A stretch of DNA of 31,647 bases from an uncultured Thiotrichaceae bacterium (GTDB lineage: Bacteria > Pseudomonadota > Gammaproteobacteria > Thiotrichales > Thiotrichaceae). A program made the translations under genes and the position numbers. Each line of letters begins with the position of its first letter. Position 1 is the stretch's first letter. Of this stretch, positions 25,599-31,647 are shown piece by piece. Location: positions 1 to 31,647 of the forward strand of contig CALHTA010000108.1 in assembly GCA_938038645.1 (NCBI GenBank). The letters run 5' to 3'. A model generated the notes under the pieces. That model ran no database searches. It was not told the DNA's origin and worked only from the letters and a program-made list of their open reading frames with translations.

Positions 25599-26663
25599 TT
25601 ATTTGATCTTTTGAAGACCAAATATACTCACTCCCAGAAAAAACAAAGCCGGCATAAAAGCACTCAAAAACGGCGGAAAACCATAGACACTCCCTACTTG
25701 ATTTAACACCTTATTAATCAAGAAAAAGGCAATTCCCGCGATAATACCAATAAACACTCTTTGTCCGGCTCCACCGCCGCGCTGGGAGCCAAACAAAAAT
25801 GGCATGGCTAAAAACAACATAACTAATGCTGCGAAAGGGGCTGAAAATCGTTTCCAATAGGCTAATTCAAATTTCTCAGTATTTAGCTTATTAGCCTTTT
25901 GGTGCTCAACTAAATCGGCAAGCTCGGCGATTGAAAGCTGCTCTGGATCAACAGATGCGATTGACAAAAGCTTGGCATCTAAGAAGTCAGGGTCAACTTT
26001 ACTCTCAAGCTGCTTGCTATGAACTCCCTCTTCACTAAAGCGCTGCTCTACAATTGTCTCTAGCAGCCAAGCATCCCCCGATCTTGTAACAGACTGCACA
26101 TGAGTGAGGGTGTTTAAGCCTGTGTACCCTTGCTCAATGCTATAAACCGTGACATCCGTTAATTTGTCTTCAGACCAGACTTGACCAATGTGAAAGATGC
26201 GAGATTTGTCTTTAACCCAAAGGCTAGCGCCGCTCACCATCACAATGTTCTTGTTGTTGAGCGATGATTTAAAGTTCTTACCGGCTAAATCAGTTTTTGG
26301 TACAACAAATTCACCTAATAAAAACACACCCACAACCAGGACTAATCCCAGCTTTATAACGGAGTAAATAATGTTTACGATCGAAATACCGGCGGCACGC
26401 ATAGCGATAAACTCAGAGTTAGCCGCCAGGTTACCAAGGCCAAGTAACGTGCCAATCAACATGGCAGTAGGAAAGAGTTCGTAGAGCCGATTAGGAATAG
26501 AATAAAGCAGGTAAACAAAGGCTTGAAGACTGCTGTAGTTTTCATTGAGGTCACCGGTTTCACTGATGAAGTCAAAGAATATGACTAAGATGGTTAGCGC
26601 GAACCAAGCCATGATTAAACCGGTAAAGACTGACTTCCAGAGGTAACGATCGAGTATGTTCAT
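25599..26663 (-). CDS. lptG: LPS export ABC transporter permease LptG
   Basis: A 354-residue inner-membrane protein of the YjgP/YjgQ family. Hydrophobic spans lie at about residues 12-33, 58-80, 98-118, 270-290, 302-322 and 330-350, with the periplasmic beta-jellyroll domain between the third and fourth. N-terminal LDRYLWKSVFTGLIMAWFALTILV is typical of LptG. With LptF and two LptB ATPases it extracts LPS from the inner membrane and passes it to LptC and LptA. The start overlaps the lptF stop by 4 nt. LptB, A and C are not in this window. Confidence 0.95.
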   Translation of the reverse strand: MNILDRYLWKSVFTGLIMAWFALTILVIFFDFISETGDLNENYSSLQAFVYLLYSIPNRLYELFPTAMLIGTLLGLGNLAANSEFIAMRAAGISIVNIIYSVIKLGLVLVVGVFLLGEFVVPKTDLAGKNFKSSLNNKNIVMVSGASLWVKDKSRIFHIGQVWSEDKLTDVTVYSIEQGYTGLNTLTHVQSVTRSGDAWLLETIVEQRFSEEGVHSKQLESKVDPDFLDAKLLSIASVDPEQLSIAELADLVEHQKANKLNTEKFELAYWKRFSAPFAALVMLFLAMPFLFGSQRGGGAGQRVFIGIIAGIAFFLINKVLNQVGSVYGFPPFLSAFMPALFFLGVSIFGLQKIK

Positions 26664-27727
26664 CTAAGCCCGCCATAACGACGCCAGACTAATCCTAGTG
26701 ATAACAACAAGAAGGGTATGTGAACCCACCAGAGCCCTAAAATAGAAGGAATTTTCTCGTCTTCCAGCATCGATTTGCCAGTGATTAACAGGTTTGCATA
26801 GAGCGCATAAAGCAATATACCAATCGCCAGTTTACCAAATCTGCCTTGTCTTGGAGTGGTGTAACTTAGTGGAAAGGCGAGTAAGGCCATTATTGGTGCT
26901 GAGAGAATGACGCCGAACCGCCAGTGTAGTTCAGCCGTGTCTTTTACATCGGTGGAGCCAATTAGTGTCGTCGTTGGTTTGGCGCCAAGTCTCTGATTTA
27001 CATCGGTATTTAGAGGTGGAACTCGAATGCCATGTTCTCCAAACTTAAAGATTGAGAAGGTCTTATCCTGTTTGTTTTGATCGTAACGGCTGCCACCACT
27101 GATTTGTAGCATCCTATCGCCGCTTTTTTGGTCTATGAACAGCACGGCACTGCTGGCAAGCATTGCACGTTTATCTGTTGGATCTTCTACGTGTAAAAAG
27201 AAGTTCTTCATGACGACATTTTTTTCATCTAAATCTTCGACAAAGATGGTGAACTTTCTACCGCTACTTTGCGCATGCATAAACTCACCTACAGGTATCC
27301 CCGAAGCTTCAGGCCGCTGTTTTATTTCGGCAGTGATATTTTGGCGAGAAGTTTCTAGCAGAGGTAAGGTGTAAAGCACTAGCGCTGACATAAGTAATGT
27401 CAGTGGTGTGAGCAATATAAAAATGGCTTTGAAAAATTGACCAGGGCCAATGCCCGAAGCGTGCATTGAGGATATTTCGTTGTCACGATATAGTCGACCA
27501 AAAGCCAACATCATGCCGATCAGAAGGGCGATGGGGGCAAGCTGAATAGCGCCTTTGATTGAGCCAATAAACACCAAAATCCCTAAGGCGTCTGCTGGCA
27601 GCTGGCCTTCACTTACATTGCCTAGCAAACGAGCGACGGTATTTCCGACGATGATTAGTAGCAATACCAATAAGGTCGCAATGAAAGCCTGAAGAATTTC
27701 TTTAATTAAATAACGATTTAATATCAT
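26660..27727 (-). CDS. lptF: LPS export ABC transporter permease LptF
   Basis: A 355-residue inner-membrane permease, partner of LptG. It begins ILNRYLIKEILQAFIATLLVLLLIIV, has spans grouped at the N-terminal third and C-terminal third, and a periplasmic jellyroll domain between (~residues 120-260). Loops such as RDNEISSMHASGIG (near residue 82) form the coupling helix region that contacts LptB. Its ATG overlaps the last base of the lpxL-like gene's stop and its stop overlaps lptG, so the three genes are tightly coupled. Order lptF then lptG is standard; the upstream acyltransferase is not the usual neighbour (often pepA on the opposite strand). Confidence 0.95.
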   Translation of the reverse strand: MILNRYLIKEILQAFIATLLVLLLIIVGNTVARLLGNVSEGQLPADALGILVFIGSIKGAIQLAPIALLIGMMLAFGRLYRDNEISSMHASGIGPGQFFKAIFILLTPLTLLMSALVLYTLPLLETSRQNITAEIKQRPEASGIPVGEFMHAQSSGRKFTIFVEDLDEKNVVMKNFFLHVEDPTDKRAMLASSAVLFIDQKSGDRMLQISGGSRYDQNKQDKTFSIFKFGEHGIRVPPLNTDVNQRLGAKPTTTLIGSTDVKDTAELHWRFGVILSAPIMALLAFPLSYTTPRQGRFGKLAIGILLYALYANLLITGKSMLEDEKIPSILGLWWVHIPFLLLSLGLVWRRYGGLR

Positions 27728-28632
27728 TAATAAATGCTTTTGCCATCGATCAGGCAGCCTTTATAACGTTTGTGTGTCCACAAGTATTGCTCGGTGTGGT
27801 TTTGAACTTGTGCTTCGATAATCTGGTTTATTCGAAGTGTATCATTATTGATATTGTCGCTTGGAAAATTTTTCATTGGGGCCATGATATGTAAACAATA
27901 ACCCAGCTCCCCATTGTTTTCTTCGCTACGGGTACAGTAGATCGGAATCACCAAAGCATTAGATAGTTTAGCTAGCCTAGACGTTGCAGGGTTTGTCGGT
28001 GCGTCAATACCAAAAAAAGGAATCATCATATGGTTTTTCCCCTGAAACTGTTGATCTGGGGCGTACCATACCGCAATACCTTGTTTAAGCATTCTAACCA
28101 TTCCCCGAATATTATCTTTGGCGATGGTTTGACCAAACCGAGCCTCACGACGTTGTATGCTAATGTGATTTAACAACTTGTTTTGATGGGGGCGGAAGAC
28201 AAAACAGGATTTCAGTCGATCAGCTAGAATGCTGCCGCTTACTTCCAAGCTAGTAAAGTGCGAACTTAGAAAGATTATTGGGCGTTTAGTAACGAGTGCT
28301 TCGTCAATATGTTCAATGCCCTTTATTTGGCTAAGGTTCAACAGTTTCTGATTGTTTCCCCACCAACTAAAAGCAGCATCAAACAGGCCTTTGCCTAACG
28401 ATTCAAAGTGAGCTTTAGCAATTATTTCAATTTCTGAATCTGATTTTTCCGGAAATGCAAGACGGAGGTTAATTAAACAAACCTCTCTGCGCTTAGGGAT
28501 CAAGTAATACAGCGCTTTGCCTATCGCGCCGCCAGTTTTCATCTGCCAACGCCAAGGCAATTGGCTCATCAGCCACAAAAAACCAACGCCAAACCAGCTA
28601 AACCAATATTTGGGATGTATAAATGGAGTCAT
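27727..28632 (-). CDS. lipid A late acyltransferase (LpxL/LpxM family)
   Basis: A 301-residue membrane-associated acyltransferase of the HtrB/MsbB family, which adds secondary acyl chains to Kdo2-lipid IVA. A hydrophobic N-terminal anchor (~residues 10-28) precedes the catalytic motif HFTSLE with H125 and E130 (HX4E rather than HX4D), in the stretch FLSSHFTSLEVSG. YAPDQQFQGKNHMMIPFFG near residue 190 and PATSRLAKLS are family-conserved. LpxL and LpxM cannot be separated safely from this sequence. It is the first gene of the lpxL-lptF-lptG run, putting lipid A acylation and LPS extraction under one transcript. Confidence 0.92.
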   Translation of the reverse strand: MTPFIHPKYWFSWFGVGFLWLMSQLPWRWQMKTGGAIGKALYYLIPKRREVCLINLRLAFPEKSDSEIEIIAKAHFESLGKGLFDAAFSWWGNNQKLLNLSQIKGIEHIDEALVTKRPIIFLSSHFTSLEVSGSILADRLKSCFVFRPHQNKLLNHISIQRREARFGQTIAKDNIRGMVRMLKQGIAVWYAPDQQFQGKNHMMIPFFGIDAPTNPATSRLAKLSNALVIPIYCTRSEENNGELGYCLHIMAPMKNFPSDNINNDTLRINQIIEAQVQNHTEQYLWTHKRYKGCLIDGKSIY

Positions 28633-28707
28633 ATCTAATTATGTAATTATTATGACGTGACAGCATACACTTTGTTATCAGTGAACTCTATATGATCAGG
28701 AGGGGAT

Positions 28708-29415
28708 TTATAGCGTCTGGTTTTTTATCCGAGAATAATCCGCCATGATTTTTTTAACGTAATTTCTAGTTTCTTTATAAGGAGGAATGCCACCATACTT
28801 GATCACTTTTCCAGGACCCGCATTGTAAGCGGCCAGTGCAAACCGTTTGTTTCCTTTGAAACGTTTAAGCATTTTAGATAAGTACTTAACGCCGCCTTTG
28901 ATGTTTTGCTCAGGATTCCATGGATCTTTAACCTTTAAGTAAGAAGCGGTTGCGGGCATTAACTGCATTAAACCAATTGCCCCAACTCTAGATAATGCTT
29001 TTTCGTTAAAGCATGATTCTTGCTTGACGACTGAGTGGACTAGAGCCTCATCAACGCCATAACGACGGGCATAAGTGCGGATAGTGTGTTGATAAGCTTT
29101 ACGCTTGCTCAAAATGTAAGCTTTGTCTCCACAACGAAAAGCACCAGATTTACTCTTAGCAACGTTACGAGTTGATAATCCCAGTACTGATTTATATTTG
29201 TTACTTTGGCGTTTAGCTTTTGGTTTGGTTTTTTTGGCAGTTTTGTAAATTTTCACCAATTTGAATTGCTTGTCATGGATACGTTTGTCAGTGAGTATGC
29301 GCTCACCGTTAACGCCATGATAAGCATAAACATTCGCAGAAGCAGTTGACATAGTTGCCAAGCTTAACGTGGCAGTCGTAAATAATGCCGCTAACACTGA
29401 ATAGGTAAATTTCAT
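28708..29415 (-). CDS. periplasmic lytic transglycosylase, small SLT type
   Basis: A 235-residue exported enzyme with a signal peptide (to about STASA). It has a short region resembling DUF4124 (NVYAYHGVNGERILTDKRI, residues ~28-46), a basic linker, and a C-terminal SLT domain. The catalytic glutamate lies in VVKQESCFNEKALS and is followed by GAIGLMQLMPATASYL and FALAAYNAGPGKV. This should cut peptidoglycan glycan strands in the periplasm. Small enzymes of this sort often accompany secretion or remodelling systems, but the neighbours here are lipid A and apaG genes. A second, larger transglycosylase (slt) occurs elsewhere in the window. Confidence 0.92.
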   Translation of the reverse strand: MKFTYSVLAALFTTATLSLATMSTASANVYAYHGVNGERILTDKRIHDKQFKLVKIYKTAKKTKPKAKRQSNKYKSVLGLSTRNVAKSKSGAFRCGDKAYILSKRKAYQHTIRTYARRYGVDEALVHSVVKQESCFNEKALSRVGAIGLMQLMPATASYLKVKDPWNPEQNIKGGVKYLSKMLKRFKGNKRFALAAYNAGPGKVIKYGGIPPYKETRNYVKKIMADYSRIKNQTL

Positions 29416-29600
29416 GGTGATGACACGTTAGTGCCGAGCGTTTTAGCAATTGAGCATGGGGGCGCCAAATCGTCGAAAGCTAACTTCCTTTGTGAATTTT
29501 TTATTATTTCTAGCGCACACGCTAGTTCGTATTGATTAGCTTAGTTTATGGCCATGAAGAATTCATGACCAGTACCACTAGACGGGTGGTGATTTTATAA
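29416..29600. other. 185-nt intergenic region with two palindromes
   Basis: No gene is seen. CTAGCG (29510-29515) pairs with CGCTAG (29520-29525) across a CACA loop. Between 29550 and 29570, minus-strand GGTCATGAA pairs with TTCATGGCC over nine pairs with one G-U and a three-base loop. Neither is followed by a T-tract, so they are not standard terminators. They could belong to the transglycosylase leader. Confidence 0.5.
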
Positions 29601-29984
29601 CTAGTGAAGCATTCCAGGTAAGGCAAGGGTGAAAGGTGCAATCACAGCATCAAACTTATGACCATCATCAGCAATCATTTGATAACTTCCTTGCATAGAA
29701 CCGACGGGTGTTTCAATCATCGTACCGCTGGTATAGCTAAATGATTCACCATGATTAAGGGTTGGCTGTTCTCCAATAACACCTTCACCTTTAACTTCTT
29801 GAACGCGGCTATCAGCGTCGGTAATAATCCAGTGGCGCGAAAGTAGTTTCGCTGACAAACTGCCATGATTTTCTACGGTTATGGTGTAAGCAAATACATA
29901 ACGTCCCGCTTCATTGTCTGACTCAGACGGCAGGTATTCAGTTTTAACGAAAATTCTTATGTCGTAGGGTTTTATTTCACTCAT
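29601..29984 (-). CDS. apaG: ApaG domain protein
   Basis: A 127-residue cytoplasmic protein with an immunoglobulin-like (fibronectin III) fold. Conserved stretches are [14 protein letters not shown] (~28-41), [10 protein letters not shown] (~47-56), [11 protein letters not shown] (~62-72), [18 protein letters not shown] (~83-100) and the ending LALPGMLH. ApaG is found next to ApaH in many proteobacteria, and its biochemical role remains unclear despite an older link to Co2+/Mg2+ efflux. Here it is separate from apaH. Its start is only 24 bp from the divergent trmO start. A TATACT box ends about eight bases before its ATG. Confidence 0.94.
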   Translation of the reverse strand: MSEIKPYDIRIFVKTEYLPSESDNEAGRYVFAYTITVENHGSLSAKLLSRHWIITDADSRVQEVKGEGVIGEQPTLNHGESFSYTSGTMIETPVGSMQGSYQMIADDGHKFDAVIAPFTLALPGMLH

Positions 29985-30008
29985 GGGAGTGAAGTATAAT
30001 ACAACATA
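29985..30008. promoter_or_regulatory. 24-bp divergent start region of apaG and trmO
   Basis: The whole gap between the two ATG codons is 24 bp. It contains a perfect TATAAT (29995-30000, plus strand) eight bases before the trmO ATG. On the minus strand TATACT (29998-29993) ends eight bases before the apaG ATG. If these are the -10 boxes, both mRNAs would be essentially leaderless. No good -35 hexamer is present for either, and no Shine-Dalgarno is well placed, although GGGAG occurs at 29985-29989. Confidence 0.4.
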
Positions 30009-30734
30009 ATGAATAATTTTAGCTTTTCACCCATTGCGCATATCTCCTCCTGTTACAAAGAGAAATTTTCAATACCCAGGCAGCCAGGGTTAGTGACTGC
30101 TGCGACTGCAGAGCTGGTTTTAAATGAACCCTATGCATCTGCAGAAATAGTCAGAGGGCTGGAAGGCTTTTCTCACATTTGGGTGATTTTTGCTTTTCAT
30201 GCAGTGCCTTTAGGGCAGTGGAAGCCGACGGTAAGGCCCCCTCGCTTAGGGGGGAATCAGCGTTTAGGCGTATTTGCCACACGTTCTACACACCGCCCAA
30301 ATCCGATAGGTATGTCGGCGGTGAACTTATTAGATATCTCTATTGAAGGCAGTGAGGTAAAGTTGATCTTAGGTGGTTGTGATTTGTTAGATGGAACACC
30401 GGTGTTGGATATAAAGCCCTACATTCCATATGCTGATTCTATCCCCGAGGCGAAAGGTGGATTTGCACCGGAAGTGCCCGATAAAAAATTGAAAGTGACC
30501 TTAAGCGATGAAGCAATTGCCTTGTGTGTTGCAGCAAATGATCGTCTGGGGGTTAATGTGCGACAATTTATTGAGCAATTACTTTCATTAGATCCAAGGC
30601 CTTCATACCAAGCAGGGACGTTTGGTGAACGGATTTACGCTGCGAATGTATATGATTTTAATTTGCGCTGGCGCTACCTCGAAACACTTGAAGTGGAAGT
30701 GATTGACTTATTTATCAGGGAAGATAACCAATGA
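30009..30734 (+). CDS. trmO: tRNA (adenine(37)-N6)-methyltransferase TrmO
   Basis: A 241-residue beta-barrel SAM-dependent enzyme (TsaA/YaeB/VirR family) that methylates the N6 of t6A37 in tRNA(Thr) reading ACY codons. The conserved strings [34 protein letters not shown] and [20 protein letters not shown] followed by [11 protein letters not shown] are present in order, and the C-terminal region around DPRPSYQAG completes the full-length family. The N-terminus matches the E. coli protein, supporting this start. Its stop overlaps the dacB start by 4 nt (ATGA), so the two are co-translated. Confidence 0.96.
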   Translation: MNNFSFSPIAHISSCYKEKFSIPRQPGLVTAATAELVLNEPYASAEIVRGLEGFSHIWVIFAFHAVPLGQWKPTVRPPRLGGNQRLGVFATRSTHRPNPIGMSAVNLLDISIEGSEVKLILGGCDLLDGTPVLDIKPYIPYADSIPEAKGGFAPEVPDKKLKVTLSDEAIALCVAANDRLGVNVRQFIEQLLSLDPRPSYQAGTFGERIYAANVYDFNLRWRYLETLEVEVIDLFIREDNQ

Positions 30735-31647
30735 AACGGATTCCATCTGTATGTGTAATGACTTTCTGTTTTTGCACATCATTAATTAATTCAGTGTGGG
30801 CTGAAGAAAACGCCATTAAAAAAGTTCCAGCAGCTGCACTGAGCTATCGGATTATTAAAGAAGTTCCGCAAACGGGTTTGACAGATTCTCTAATTGCTTT
30901 GCTAAAAAAACATAAGATTCCCTCTGAAAACCTCAGTGTCTATGTGCGGGATGTGAATGCCGATCAAGCGATGCTGTCACACAATATCGATATCGCTCGT
31001 TCCCCTGCCTCGACGATTAAGTTGGTAACCACCTTTGCTGCACTTCAGCAACTCGGACCCAATCACGCATGGCCAACTGAAGTTTGGACTCGTGGAAAAC
31101 TCACTAATGGGATATTGGAGGGAGATCTCATATTAAAGGGATATGGTGATCCTTTTTTAGTTTATGAGCGCTTTTGGAAGCTGGTCAGTGAGTTGAGGGA
31201 TCGTGGATTGAGAGAGATTCAGGGAAATATCATCATTGATGAAACTTATTATGATTTGCCAGAGCATGACCGGAAAGCGTTTGATGGACAATCTTTTCGT
31301 GTTTATAACGCAGGCGCTTCACCACTGATGTTTAACTTTCAGGCGACGCGTCTCTGGCTTGCCCCTCCTGAAAAGGATTCAGAAAGTAAGGTTAAATTAG
31401 CGCTTTATCCCGCTAATGATACGGTGAATCTTGATAATCAACTTAAGCTAGTGAAAGGGCGATGTAAGCGAAGCCATGGTCGACCTAAGCTGAGCTGGGG
31501 ACCTGAAAAGCAATTGCTCGTATCAGGTCAATTTTCTCGAGCATGTAAGCCAAGATTTTTGATGCGTTTAATAACAGCGCCAAACCAGTTGGCATTTGAT
31601 GCGTTTAAACAGTTTTGGCTGGGCCTAGGCGGAACTTTGGGTGGGAG
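30731..31647 (+). CDS. dacB: D-alanyl-D-alanine carboxypeptidase/endopeptidase PBP4 (N-terminal part)
   Basis: About 305 residues of a penicillin-binding protein 4 homologue, cut by the right window edge. A signal peptide ([24 protein letters not shown]) precedes the peptidase S13 domain. The active-site SxxK motif is SPASTIKL near residue 95 (the serine of STIK). LKGYGDPFL (~135) and IIIDETYYD (~165) are typical for DacB. The KTG and SxN motifs should lie partly beyond the window. PBP4 removes D-Ala and cleaves cross-links in peptidoglycan. It starts inside the trmO stop codon. Confidence 0.94.
   Translation, partial: MKRIPSVCVMTFCFCTSLINSVWAEENAIKKVPAAALSYRIIKEVPQTGLTDSLIALLKKHKIPSENLSVYVRDVNADQAMLSHNIDIARSPASTIKLVTTFAALQQLGPNHAWPTEVWTRGKLTNGILEGDLILKGYGDPFLVYERFWKLVSELRDRGLREIQGNIIIDETYYDLPEHDRKAFDGQSFRVYNAGASPLMFNFQATRLWLAPPEKDSESKVKLALYPANDTVNLDNQLKLVKGRCKRSHGRPKLSWGPEKQLLVSGQFSRACKPRFLMRLITAPNQLAFDAFKQFWLGLGGTLGG

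Overview
The window looks like a gammaproteobacterial chromosome segment of moderate-to-low G+C, probably from a marine or aquatic organism. Supporting genes are DNA polymerase II, an rsgA/orn neighbourhood, apaG/apaH, trmO, lptF/lptG, a lipid A acyltransferase, glnK-amtB and type II secretion genes. A family such as Kangiellaceae or another Oceanospirillales-like group is plausible, but the sequence here does not prove it. I see no rRNA, tRNA, CRISPR array, insertion sequence or prophage.

Layout. 1-2106: the 5' part of polB (minus) diverges from ybaK (plus), followed by an exported ankyrin-repeat protein. 2118-10221: a long minus-strand run that reads, in transcription order, a membrane M48 protease, a small cytochrome c, rsgA, soluble lytic transglycosylase slt, and gspK-gspL-gspM-gspN. 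The gsp genes overlap each other by 1-4 nt. The rest of the type II secretion system (C-J) is not here. 10267-13475: orn and an ABC-F ATPase (translationally coupled), then a Bax-inhibitor-1 family membrane protein ending in a strong bidirectional terminator. 13563-13653: a 91-nt noncoding element bounded by a perfect 11-bp inverted repeat and containing an 18-bp perfect palindrome. 13670-17423: glnK-amtB preceded by a UvrD-like helicase, all minus. A terminator-like hairpin sits immediately before glnK. 17506-18963: apaH and an unknown C-terminally membrane-anchored protein.

19064-25444: an AT-rich glycan cluster of four glycosyltransferases and three SAM-dependent methyltransferases in two convergent sets. 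It is the most accessory-looking part of the window and probably makes or decorates a surface polysaccharide or LPS outer core with methylated sugars. 25599-28632: an overlapping lpxL-lptF-lptG operon that acylates lipid A and extracts LPS from the inner membrane. It lies next to the glycan cluster, so the whole stretch reads as an envelope region. 28708-31647: a small lytic transglycosylase, apaG, and the divergent trmO-dacB pair, with dacB cut by the window end.

Most genes are ordinary housekeeping or envelope genes with confident family assignments. The observations most worth checking are the 91-nt structured element, the hairpin in the glnK leader, the 24-bp apaG/trmO divergent gap with -10 boxes too close to the starts for a normal leader, the glycan/methyltransferase cluster, the split type II secretion operon, and the unknown tail-anchored protein after apaH. 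I did not find convincing evidence for a wholly new system.
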